Origin: JAFGOG01 sp034429215 | Lineage (GTDB): Bacteria > Chloroflexota > Anaerolineae > JAAYZQ01 | Length of the DNA: 64,000 bases | Reading direction: 5' to 3' | Assembly (NCBI GenBank): GCA_034429215.1 | Contig: DAOUGI010000127.1 | Span: 76,598-140,597, forward strand | Made by a program: the position numbers and the translations under genes | Notes under the pieces: model-generated | What the model saw: the letters and a program-made list of their open reading frames with translations, nothing else | Told to the model about the DNA's origin: nothing | Database searches by the model: none | Part shown: piece after piece, positions 33,236 through 40,940 of the stretch | Position numbering within the stretch: the first letter of the stretch is position 1 | How the letters are laid out: the number at the start of each line of letters is the position of its first letter

Positions 33236-36200
33236 TCAGATCACATCCTTCCGCTTCTGAAAAAAGATAATCAGCCCGATCAGCACAACGATGATGCCGA
33301 TCATCCACGCCCAGCGGGTGAAAACGTCGCCTCTAAACGACCGATAAAAGTTTCTAAAGACCGCCTTCAGCAGGCCTTCTGCGCCCTTGATCGCCTGCTC
33401 TCGATTGCGGGTCCATTCTTCCCTGTCATCGCCATACGCTTTCATGGCATCGGCATAGGCGTCACCCTGTTCTTCACGCTGAGCCTGATACTCATCTCCC
33501 TGCGCCTGCCGAAGGGATTGGTACGCGTCGCCCTGCTCCCGGCTGTCGTCCATGTACTCCTCCATCTTGGCCGGGTCGCTCGGCTGAGGCAGAGGCGTGG
33601 GCGAAGGATAGGGTGTGGGCGAAGGATAGGGCGTGGGGTTGACCGGTTCGACCGGCGCAGCCCGGGCCAGCTCGGCCTTGGTGCTGTCGTCGTAGAACTC
33701 GTCGCTCAGCACGCCGGGGAACTTGGTGCAGGTCTCAAAGATGGCCGAGCCCATGCACAGGCAGCCGGCCGCCCTCTTTTCGGCGTCGCTCTTCCTGAGC
33801 ATGGCCTCCCACCCTTCCTGGCCATCTTTGGTTTGCTGGGGCCTGTCGTCCCAGCAGGGATCGTCGATCAGTACGTCGCCAAAACCGGTGATGTTGATCA
33901 TGGCCTCGAATGCCCAGCGGGTGGAAGCAACAACACTGATCTTCTCGCCGGCGGGGATCAGATCAAGGGGCAATAGAGCGCCGGCAAAGAGGAACTGGGG
34001 GACGAGAATGACGATGACCAGAAGGATGGCGACGTTCAGGTTGGGTGCGCCGGCCGAGATCGTCAGGCCAAAGAGGTAGCCCGACAAGGTTCCCAGGAAG
34101 AGGGTGACATAGACGGCCAGATAGGACTCGAACCCAGGCAGATCGAGGTGGACAAAGAGGATCTTGAAGAGGAGAAAGACAAAGGCCTGGTAAAAGGCTA
34201 GGATGATGCCAATCCATACTTTGGAGAGGATGTAGGGGCCGATCTTGAGGCCGACGGTCCGCTCGCGTTTGTAGATGTCGGCCTCTTTGACGATCTGGAG
34301 GACAGAGCTGAGAGCGCCGGTCAAGATGGTGATGATCGCGGCCATGAACAGCATGGTGACTATGGTGGTCGGCTCGCCCTCTACAGGGTCAAAGATGCTC
34401 GGCTTCCACATAAAATCCATGAGGCCGATGCCCGGCGCCAAAAGGAGCATGAGGGCCAGGCTCAGCTTGTCGCGGCCCAGGATCTTGAGGTTGCGGGAGG
34501 AAAGGATGAGCAGTTGCCGCAAGGCGCTGACGCGGCGAGACGCGCCGCCGGTGATCACGCGCATAGCGGCGGACGGTGGTCCAGAAGTCGCCGTCGGGAT
34601 GGCCTGCTGGCGCTGCTGCAAGCGCTGCACGACATACTTTTGATACTCTGGCGACTGATGATACCGATCGGACCAATCCTTGGGACTGCCGCGCTTTTCG
34701 TCCTCGAGGACGATGTAAATGTTGTCAAACTCCATGTCCTTCTCACGGCGTTCCTGGTCGGTCCGGTAGCGGTCAAAGTAGACGAGGGCTTCCTCGGGCG
34801 GGCCGTAGAAGGCAACATAGCCGCCGCGGACGAGAAAGATGACCTTGTCGCACATCATGACGTTCTTGGTCGCATGGGTGATCAGAACGATGGTCCGGCC
34901 CTGGTCTGCCAGGCGGCGTAAGAGTTTCATCATGTTGTATTCGGTGCCTGGGTCGAGACCCGAGGTAGGCTCGTCTAGGAAAAAGAGGCGGGGCTTGGTC
35001 AACAGCTCGACGCCGATGGAGACACGCTTGAGCTGGCCGCCGGACAGCTTGTGGACCGGCAGGTCTCGGCGCTCGGTGAGGTCCAGGTCCTCGAGGACCT
35101 GGTCGATGCGCGTTTTGCGCTCGGCCGGCGTGGTATCGGCCGGCATGCGGAGCTGAGCGGCATAGTCGAGGGCCTGGTAAACGCTCAGCTCGGCGTGGAC
35201 AATGTCCTTCTGTGGGACGTAGCCCAATTCATTGCGGAACAGGTCAAAGTTGCGGTAGAGGTCTATGTCGTTGACGTATACGGCGCCGTTGGTGGCCGGC
35301 CAGAAGCCGTTCATGGCGTTCATGAGGGTCGACTTGCCCGCCCCAGACAAGCCGACGAGGGCGACGAACTCTTGCGGATAGATCGACAGCGAGAGGTCCT
35401 GGAGGAGGTTCTTCTCCTTGGAGACCCACTTTTGCAGGCCCACGGCATCCATGCGCAGGCCCATGGTGTCGGCCAACTGGCGGACACCGCCCTCGCGCAG
35501 GTCAAGCGGGAAAGGTCCGATGCGAATTGCATCGCCCTCCTTGAGCCATGTCTCGTTGTCGATACGCTTGTTGTTGACAAAGACGCCGTTGGTGCTCTTC
35601 AAGTCGCGGATGCGGTAACGGCCGACACCCATGCGCTCGACGATGGCGTGGTAGCGGCTGACCTGGGGATGGTCGAGAACGATCTGGTTATCACTGGCCC
35701 GGCCAATGCGCACCGGCTGGTCGTCGGTCGGCAGGTGCTGGGTGATGACCCCCTGCTCCTTCTCCTCTATGATAGGCACCAGGCCAACCGCGCCCAGGTA
35801 GCGTATGGCGATCTGGTCGGTGATGTACAGCGTGTCGCCGTCGGCCAGGTCGACGGATGGAACCCGTTGGCCGTTGTAGACCAGGCCGTTGGTGCTGTCG
35901 AGGTCCATGATGCGGTAGGTATGGCCAATCCATTCCAGGCGAGCGTGGTGACCGGAAACGACGTTGGCCGGGATGACCACGTCGTTGTCAGACTGGCGGC
36001 CGACGGTCATGCGCGGCTTGTCGAGGGGAAACTTGGTCAGGCTGCCCTGGGCATAAACGGCCAATCCTGGTTGTGGTTGGGCCGAAATGCGCAGCCGCTC
36101 GCCCAGCACCGGGGGCAGCGGCGCCTCGGCCGTGGGCAGACGGACGGCCAGCTCAAAACTGCCGATCTGAATGACATCGCCGGGACGCAGCAGGCTGGGA

Positions 36201-36454
36201 CGGCGCGCAGGCAAGGGCTGGCCGTTAACCAAGGTGCCGTTGGCCGAGCCAAGATCCTGAATCTGGAACCCCTGTCCCGTGGAACTCAGCCGGGCATGGC
36301 GGCGCGAGACGCGTGGATCGTCGAGCATCAGATCGCCGTCGCCGGAACGCCCGATCTCCACCGCCGGTTTTAGAAGCGGATGCTCATCCAGGTGCTGCCC
36401 ACTGCCTGCCCCCCGTATCTGCAGAATTCCATAGTACAAAGATGCATCGTTCAT
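33236..36454 (-). CDS. Triple-FHA ABCG-like transporter (ATPase and membrane domain in one chain)
   Basis: A 1072-residue protein. Three FHA domains come first: 'EIGRSGDGDLMLDDPRVSRR', 'TVGRQSDNDVVIPANVVSGH' and 'RIGRASDNQIVLDHPQVSRY', each with a following 'STNG' or 'SANG'. The ATPase (about 350-570) has Walker A 'VGLSGAGKSTLMNAMNG', signature 'KLSGGQLKRVSIGVELL' and 'LFFLDEPTSGLDPG'. The C-terminal half is an ABC-2/ABCG membrane domain with about six helices. Its large outside loop holds 'PTPYPSP' repeats and three helical 'EQGDAY/AQGDEY'-type repeats before a last membrane helix. Kinases, phosphatase and FHA proteins around it make phospho-controlled export likely (inference). The substrate is unknown. 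Confidence 0.93.
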   Translation of the reverse strand: MNDASLYYGILQIRGAGSGQHLDEHPLLKPAVEIGRSGDGDLMLDDPRVSRRHARLSSTGQGFQIQDLGSANGTLVNGQPLPARRPSLLRPGDVIQIGSFELAVRLPTAEAPLPPVLGERLRISAQPQPGLAVYAQGSLTKFPLDKPRMTVGRQSDNDVVIPANVVSGHHARLEWIGHTYRIMDLDSTNGLVYNGQRVPSVDLADGDTLYITDQIAIRYLGAVGLVPIIEEKEQGVITQHLPTDDQPVRIGRASDNQIVLDHPQVSRYHAIVERMGVGRYRIRDLKSTNGVFVNNKRIDNETWLKEGDAIRIGPFPLDLREGGVRQLADTMGLRMDAVGLQKWVSKEKNLLQDLSLSIYPQEFVALVGLSGAGKSTLMNAMNGFWPATNGAVYVNDIDLYRNFDLFRNELGYVPQKDIVHAELSVYQALDYAAQLRMPADTTPAERKTRIDQVLEDLDLTERRDLPVHKLSGGQLKRVSIGVELLTKPRLFFLDEPTSGLDPGTEYNMMKLLRRLADQGRTIVLITHATKNVMMCDKVIFLVRGGYVAFYGPPEEALVYFDRYRTDQERREKDMEFDNIYIVLEDEKRGSPKDWSDRYHQSPEYQKYVVQRLQQRQQAIPTATSGPPSAAMRVITGGASRRVSALRQLLILSSRNLKILGRDKLSLALMLLLAPGIGLMDFMWKPSIFDPVEGEPTTIVTMLFMAAIITILTGALSSVLQIVKEADIYKRERTVGLKIGPYILSKVWIGIILAFYQAFVFLLFKILFVHLDLPGFESYLAVYVTLFLGTLSGYLFGLTISAGAPNLNVAILLVIVILVPQFLFAGALLPLDLIPAGEKISVVASTRWAFEAMINITGFGDVLIDDPCWDDRPQQTKDGQEGWEAMLRKSDAEKRAAGCLCMGSAIFETCTKFPGVLSDEFYDDSTKAELARAAPVEPVNPTPYPSPTPYPSPTPLPQPSDPAKMEEYMDDSREQGDAYQSLRQAQGDEYQAQREEQGDAYADAMKAYGDDREEWTRNREQAIKGAEGLLKAVFRNFYRSFRGDVFTRWAWMIGIIVVLIGLIIFFQKRKDVI

Positions 36455-36466
36455 CTGCTTTCCCCT

Positions 36467-37390
36467 TTACCGGGCGCGCTCGGCCCAGGCGGCTGAGAGG
36501 AGGCGCAGCAGCCCTCCCACGATCAATATAACCAGGCCGGCCGCGGCCAGGTAGACTCCGAACTGGATGAAAACGAGAATCTCCTTGCCAAGATGCTCGC
36601 TCAAGATGTCTATCAGGCTGATTCCGAGGAACTCCTGGATCCCAAGCTCGTAATAGCGATAGAGATCTACCCCGGCGGCAACAATCGCCACAACGCCGGC
36701 CGACACCTGGCCCAGGCCAACAGCGGCCGAAGTAAGTCTTGTCCGTTCGCACCGAACCGCAACGTCGACCACCACCAGCAACAAGGCCATGGCTGCCATG
36801 CCCATGAACAGCCCTGCCTGGCCGCTGTCCAGGCCGTCAAAGATCTGATCCAGGATCTTACCCACCACCGGCAGAGTGATCTCTACCCGGATCCAGGGCA
36901 AGAGGCTGCCCACGATCAGCAGAGCGCCGCCGGCGGCAACTGCTGCACGGGCAAGCCAAACCAATGAATTTTGGATTCTGGATTTTCGATTTTGGATTGC
37001 CGCTTCCGGCAGTTCTTGGGCCGGTGATCCCCATGAGCCGGCAGGGGGAGATGGCTCCTCCTCCAGGATGAGCTGGGTGTCGCCGATCTGGACGGGGACG
37101 CCGGGGGGCACAGGGCAGGCCTCGTCAGGGCGCACAGGCGCGCCGCCGACTGAGGTGCCGTTGGTGCTCCCCAGATCCACGACAAACCATTGGTCGCCGT
37201 GGCGCCGCAGCTCGGCGTGGTGGCGTGAGACCTGGGTGTCTTGCAGCACCAGGTCGCAATCCTGCCCCCGGCCGATGGTCAACAAGCCCCGCTCCAGGCG
37301 CAGCACCTGTGCCGCATGCGATTGGCTCTGCCAATCGTGACGGCCATCCTGGCCTTGCTGGACGATCAACCGCATGGTCATACTTGCCAT
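36467..37390 (-). CDS. FHA-domain membrane protein
   Basis: A 307-residue protein. The N-terminal FHA domain (about 25-105) has 'TIGRGQDCDLVLQDTQVSRH' and 'DLGSTNGTSVGGAPV'. A linker containing an AT-rich repeat-derived peptide ('IQNRKSRIQNS') precedes four hydrophobic helices (about 145-300). The FHA is cytoplasmic and probably recruits phosphorylated partners to the membrane. It lies 12 bases before the transporter gene. Confidence 0.88.
   Translation of the reverse strand: MASMTMRLIVQQGQDGRHDWQSQSHAAQVLRLERGLLTIGRGQDCDLVLQDTQVSRHHAELRRHGDQWFVVDLGSTNGTSVGGAPVRPDEACPVPPGVPVQIGDTQLILEEEPSPPAGSWGSPAQELPEAAIQNRKSRIQNSLVWLARAAVAAGGALLIVGSLLPWIRVEITLPVVGKILDQIFDGLDSGQAGLFMGMAAMALLLVVVDVAVRCERTRLTSAAVGLGQVSAGVVAIVAAGVDLYRYYELGIQEFLGISLIDILSEHLGKEILVFIQFGVYLAAAGLVILIVGGLLRLLSAAWAERAR
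36966..36998. repeat. AT-rich iterative repeat inside the FHA gene
   Basis: The plus strand has repeated GATTTTGGATT-like units (ATTTTGGATTCTGG, ATTTTCGATTTTGG) in an otherwise GC-rich gene; in the coding frame they give 'IQNRKSRIQNS'. Sequences of this kind are scattered as short interspersed repeats in some cyanobacterial and Chloroflexota genomes. Here one sits in frame in a linker. Confidence 0.6.
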
Positions 37391-37403
37391 TTATCAGGCA
37401 TGC

Positions 37404-38039
37404 CTAAGGTTTGGGCAAAGGTATGGCAGGCAGCCCGGTGGGTACGGGCAGCTCCCCGGTTGGCATCGGCAGTCCCGTAGGAAACCCCGTCGGCGCCTGG
37501 ATCGTGGGCAACGCAGACGACAGCCCGGTAGGCAGCGCGATCGACGGCAGTCCCGGCGTCGCTCCGAGTTCGTTTTCCTTGCCATCCAGTCCGTTGAACA
37601 ACAGCACCGCGGCGACGATCGCCACGACCAACACCACGGCGATGACTGCCGCCATGGTCCATGCCGGACGGCGCTGCCGGGATGCGACAGGCCGGCCCGT
37701 GCTCCCTTGCGCCTGTGCAACCTGGTGGGCGCCTGTTGTAAACATAAAAACCGACTCACCAACGCCAACAAGATCCCCGTTGCGAAGCGGCTGAGGGCTG
37801 TCCCCGACCGCCTGGCGGTTGAGAAAAGTGCCGTTTGACGATCCCAGGTCGCGCAAGAGCCAACGATCGCCCTGTAACTCCAAGCAGGCGTGCTTGCGGG
37901 AGACAGGGGTATCCGGCACGACCAGGTCGTTGTCGGCGCCACGGCCGATGCTGAACGGGGACCGATCCAGGGCAAAGCTCTGGCCGGCCAGCGGTCCGCT
38001 TTCAGCACGGATCGCGCTAGAAGACCTTGGTGAAGACAA
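37404..38039 (-). CDS. FHA-domain protein with single membrane helix
   Basis: A 211-residue protein: FHA domain (about 10-95: 'SIGRGADNDLVVPDTPVSRK', 'DLGSSNGTFLNRQAV'), a linker, a membrane helix (about 126-150) and a short outside tail rich in Pro/Leu/Thr ('LPTGLSSALPTIQAPTGFPT'). Its start overlaps the end of the VWA-FHA gene by 23 bases, so the two are translationally coupled. Confidence 0.85.
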   Translation of the reverse strand: MSSPRSSSAIRAESGPLAGQSFALDRSPFSIGRGADNDLVVPDTPVSRKHACLELQGDRWLLRDLGSSNGTFLNRQAVGDSPQPLRNGDLVGVGESVFMFTTGAHQVAQAQGSTGRPVASRQRRPAWTMAAVIAVVLVVAIVAAVLLFNGLDGKENELGATPGLPSIALPTGLSSALPTIQAPTGFPTGLPMPTGELPVPTGLPAIPLPKP

Positions 38040-39906
38040 ACTCTACCTCACCAAAGCGGACAACGTCCCCATTCTGCAGGCCGTGAGGCGCTTCGATCCG
38101 CTCGTCGTTCACGAATGTTCCGTTGGCGCTGCCGACGTCGAACACCGTAAACTCGCCATTATCCTCTTTGATCCAGCCATGATGTCTGGAAATGGTAGGA
38201 TGATCGATGACGATCGGATTGTCCGGAGCGCGGCCGACGTTCATCGTGCCCTTGAGATCGTACTTCTGGTCAGGCCGAACCTTGCTGACCAGCATGGCCA
38301 GGTGCTTTGGCGCCCGCTCGATGACACGCGTGCCATCGAGCTGCTCACCCGCCGGCGGCGGGCCAAATGGTGAGACCGGCTGGCGCCCCTGTCCCCCAGA
38401 GGGCAAGGCCCCGGGCCAGCCGCCGGGCGCCGGCTCGCCCCAACCGACGACAGTACCTTCTTCGGCAGCGGCCGAAGGGCGTGAACCGGCGGCCTTCGGT
38501 CTCGACACGCCGGTAATATCGGCTTCCCTGGCAAACGAGGGCGGGGCGCCGACACTCACTGCCGGGGGCATGCCCGGTTCTGGCATGTACGGCTCTTCAA
38601 ACTGAGGGGCAGCCACGGCCGACTGCTTGGCCTTGCGGCCCCGCAGCAGGGTGGCCAGCAACACGGCAAGCAGGATGATCAGGAGCAGTACTCCCCCGCC
38701 GATAGCCGCGGATAGGCCAGGCTTCTCCTCGATCTGCTCCTTGACCTTGTCGACAATACTTGCAGCGGTAGGTTCCGGCGTCGGGGCGGCAGTCACGGTC
38801 GGCTCGACGGTCACGTCTGGCACCGCACCCGAGGCAACCACCACCGTCGGCACAACCTCTCCGCCCAACCAGAACTTGACGTCGTTAAAGGCACTGCCCT
38901 GGGCAAGATGTGCCCGGACCATCAGATCGTGGTAGGCGTTATCCTCAGCAAGGCCGGTGGTATAGGTTAGAAAGTACTGCTGTTTGAGCTGGTCCAGAAC
39001 ATTCTGGAAAAGGGTGGTCAATTCTTCGGCATTGGGCGTTTCCTGATACTGCCCGCCTGTCCGCGCGGCAAGGCGGAACAGATAGTCAGAGTCGATCTTG
39101 CCGCCTACCCCGATGGTAAAGACAGGGATGCCCTGCCGCGTCGCCTCATTGATCGGATCGTCGGGCGCAAAACGGCTGCCTTCGTTGGGCACCGGCGTCT
39201 TTTTCGCATTATCCCGCTCATCGCGTCCATCGGTCATCACGATCACGACGCGCTTGCCGGGTGGCTCCTTGGAGGTCAGAGTCAGGCCCTTGTAGATAGC
39301 GTCGTAGAGTGGGGTGTCCCAGCCGATTTGGGTGTCCAGTTGGCCGATCAGGTTCCGCAAAGCGTTCTTGTCGGTGGTAAAACCGATCTCTCTGCCCTCC
39401 ACCAGGTTATCGAGGTCGACCGTGTCGGCGAAGGCTATAATGCCGGCGCGGTCAGTTGCATTCAGCTTGTCGATGAAGGCATTGGCGGCCCGCTTGGCCT
39501 CTTCAATCGGCTTGCCCCTCATGCTGCCGCTGACGTCTATGACCAGCATGACCGACACGGACGCATCGGGATTGATCTGGGCAGTGACCTGAGCCGGTTT
39601 GAAAGACACCTTCCCGTCCTCAATCAGCTCAAAGCTGTCAGCGTTCAGGTCCGGAATCGGAACCCCGTTAGCGTCCCTGACCGTCACCAAGACCTTCATG
39701 TCCGGGAAACTGTCGGTGTTCAGATCGTCGATCTTCACGGTCACCGGACCCTGAGCGCCGGTCGGCAGCGGAGAACCGAGTGAGAGGAGCAAGGCCACAA
39801 TCAGGATGGCGATCGCGATCCCCTTCGCTTGCCTCACCAGAGCAGGAAGGAAGGAGTGGGGTTTCGTCACTGGAACAGCGGCAGCACTCCGCAAAACAGC
39901 TTCCAT
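38017..39906 (-). CDS. Membrane protein with extracellular VWA domain and cytoplasmic FHA domain
   Basis: A 629-residue protein. N-terminal signal/anchor (about 28-48); extracellular region with a von Willebrand A domain (about 115-320) and an intact metal site 'VIDVSGSMRGKP' (DxSxS) plus 'IVMTDGRDERDN'. A membrane helix (about 400-425) follows, then a disordered linker and a C-terminal FHA domain (about 545-625: 'NVGRAPDNPIVIDHPTISRH', 'DVGSANGTFVNDERI'). The topology places a ligand- or adhesion-binding module outside and a phosphothreonine reader inside. GGAGG precedes the ATG. It is the second gene of the operon. Confidence 0.92.
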   Translation of the reverse strand: MEAVLRSAAAVPVTKPHSFLPALVRQAKGIAIAILIVALLLSLGSPLPTGAQGPVTVKIDDLNTDSFPDMKVLVTVRDANGVPIPDLNADSFELIEDGKVSFKPAQVTAQINPDASVSVMLVIDVSGSMRGKPIEEAKRAANAFIDKLNATDRAGIIAFADTVDLDNLVEGREIGFTTDKNALRNLIGQLDTQIGWDTPLYDAIYKGLTLTSKEPPGKRVVIVMTDGRDERDNAKKTPVPNEGSRFAPDDPINEATRQGIPVFTIGVGGKIDSDYLFRLAARTGGQYQETPNAEELTTLFQNVLDQLKQQYFLTYTTGLAEDNAYHDLMVRAHLAQGSAFNDVKFWLGGEVVPTVVVASGAVPDVTVEPTVTAAPTPEPTAASIVDKVKEQIEEKPGLSAAIGGGVLLLIILLAVLLATLLRGRKAKQSAVAAPQFEEPYMPEPGMPPAVSVGAPPSFAREADITGVSRPKAAGSRPSAAAEEGTVVGWGEPAPGGWPGALPSGGQGRQPVSPFGPPPAGEQLDGTRVIERAPKHLAMLVSKVRPDQKYDLKGTMNVGRAPDNPIVIDHPTISRHHGWIKEDNGEFTVFDVGSANGTFVNDERIEAPHGLQNGDVVRFGEVEFVFTKVF

Positions 39907-39915
39907 CCTGGCCTC

Positions 39916-40563
39916 CTATATCTTTTTGAAAACGAGGGTCGTCTCGCCAACCAGCACATAGTCACCGTCGCGCAGCTCGTAGCGATAGGTCTGGCTCTCC
40001 GGATTCTTGTAGGTCTCTCGGCTGCCGACGAAGGTGCCGTTACGGCTGCCCATGTCATACAGCATAAAAGCCGGATCCCGATCTTCTTGGGCCTCAACCC
40101 GGATGCGAAAGTGCTGGGATGAGCAGGTGCCGTCGGCCAGGACGATCTCGTTGCCTGCCTGCCGTCCGACTGTCGTTGTGTCCGGACGAAGGGCATGCAC
40201 CTTGCCGATCGAGGCATGATCGGGCCCATCCACCACGACCAGCCAGGCAAAGACGGGCGGCACTCGCTCCTTGATGATCATGGTCTGATCTTGGGCGGGC
40301 GCCGATGCCTGGTAGCCGGGTCCACCGGGAGGGCCAAACGGCGATGGTGTGCGTTGATAGGGTGGCGTCGCCGGAGCGTCGTAGGGGGTGGCCCGCACAA
40401 AGCCCGGTCCTGGTCCCTGAGCCGGTGGGACGTTAACGGTGGGAGCCACGCCGTTATCTCGCGCGGCGCCTCCGGTCACGGTTTCCTGGCCCGGCTGAGC
40501 GGCATCTCGCCGCGGTTTCCCGCCGGGGGGTGTCTGCATCGGGGTCGTGCGATCTTCGGACAT
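39916..40563 (-). CDS. Soluble FHA-domain protein, first gene of the kinase/FHA operon
   Basis: A 215-residue cytoplasmic protein. A disordered Pro/Gly-rich N-terminus (about 1-95) contains several Thr residues that could be kinase targets. The C-terminal FHA domain (about 100-205) has 'TTVGRQAGNEIVLADGTCSS' and 'DMGSRNGTFVGSRETY'. The long open frame extends upstream, but the ATG at 40563 follows AGAGGAGGAAAAG. Small FHA proteins with kinase sites near the N-terminus often switch partners on phosphorylation (GarA-type); a similar role here is inferred. Confidence 0.87.
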   Translation of the reverse strand: MSEDRTTPMQTPPGGKPRRDAAQPGQETVTGGAARDNGVAPTVNVPPAQGPGPGFVRATPYDAPATPPYQRTPSPFGPPGGPGYQASAPAQDQTMIIKERVPPVFAWLVVVDGPDHASIGKVHALRPDTTTVGRQAGNEIVLADGTCSSQHFRIRVEAQEDRDPAFMLYDMGSRNGTFVGSRETYKNPESQTYRYELRDGDYVLVGETTLVFKKI

Positions 40564-40612
40564 CTTTTCCTCCTCTTGGTCAGGAACGCCTGGCAGCAGG
40601 CATCTTAAAAAA

Positions 40613-40624
40613 AGACCGCGGTCT
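40613..40624 (-). promoter_or_regulatory. Possible attenuator in the kinase/FHA operon leader
   Basis: On the minus strand AGACCGCGGTCT is a perfect 12-base palindrome directly followed by seven T residues (part of 40607-40613). It lies in the 90-base leader between the promoter at 40661-40689 and the first ATG. The stem is short, so termination would be weak. Confidence 0.35.
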
Positions 40625-40660
40625 CTGATCACATAAGCATAGTCGAAACCTGTGCGCCTG

Positions 40661-40689
40661 ATTATACCACGACGCCGAAAATTGGTCAA
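40661..40689 (-). promoter_or_regulatory. Promoter of the nine-gene kinase/FHA/VWA/ABC operon
   Basis: Minus strand: -35 TTGACC (40684-40689), a 17-base spacer, and -10 TATAAT (40661-40666) with TGG before it. No other strong promoter was found within the operon, whose gene gaps are mostly under 15 bases and at most about 70. Confidence 0.8.
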
Positions 40690-40841
40690 ACACAACCCTT
40701 TTCCTACTTCAGACTCAAGCCCATTGCCTCATTTCTTGTTGCGATTTGTCCCAGAGGTAGTGATGCCAACGCAGCCTGACCTGCCGGCGGGGTGAAGGGA
40801 AAACGCTCATACTGTTAGATCCGATCGCATAGTTTGGCCAG

Positions 40842-40880
40842 GCTGCCCCTGTCTCTGTCAAAGCAGGGGCAGCGGTCTTT
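40842..40880 (+). terminator. Intrinsic terminator with no gene upstream
   Basis: Perfect 10-bp stem GCTGCCCCTG / CAGGGGCAGC (40842-40851, 40864-40873) followed by GGTCTTTTTT: a good plus-strand terminator. The preceding 280 bases hold no plus-strand gene, only the divergent operon promoter. It either ends a small RNA from 40700-40840 or shields the promoter at 40882. Nothing else is seen between 40690 and 40840. Confidence 0.7.
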
Positions 40881-40881
40881 T

Positions 40882-40909
40882 TTGTCGGGTGCCCAATCTG
40901 CGCTATAAT
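40882..40909 (+). promoter_or_regulatory. Promoter of the secreted protein gene at 40941
   Basis: -35 TTGTCG (40882-40887), a 16-base spacer, and -10 TATAAT (40904-40909), directly after the orphan terminator. Confidence 0.55.
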
Positions 40910-40940
40910 CACGGTGCGATCCCATCGAGGAGGTGCGTCT

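Noticed and set aside
35051..36373. A 440-codon plus-strand frame opposite the triple-FHA transporter
   Set aside because: The minus frame encodes unmistakable FHA and ABC motifs; the plus frame is the mirror of those codons and has no recognisable domain.
26649..40563. A canonical type VI secretion or TerY-P tellurium-resistance locus
   Set aside because: No Tss or Ter genes are present; only the kinase, phosphatase, FHA and VWA elements are shared, with a different topology.
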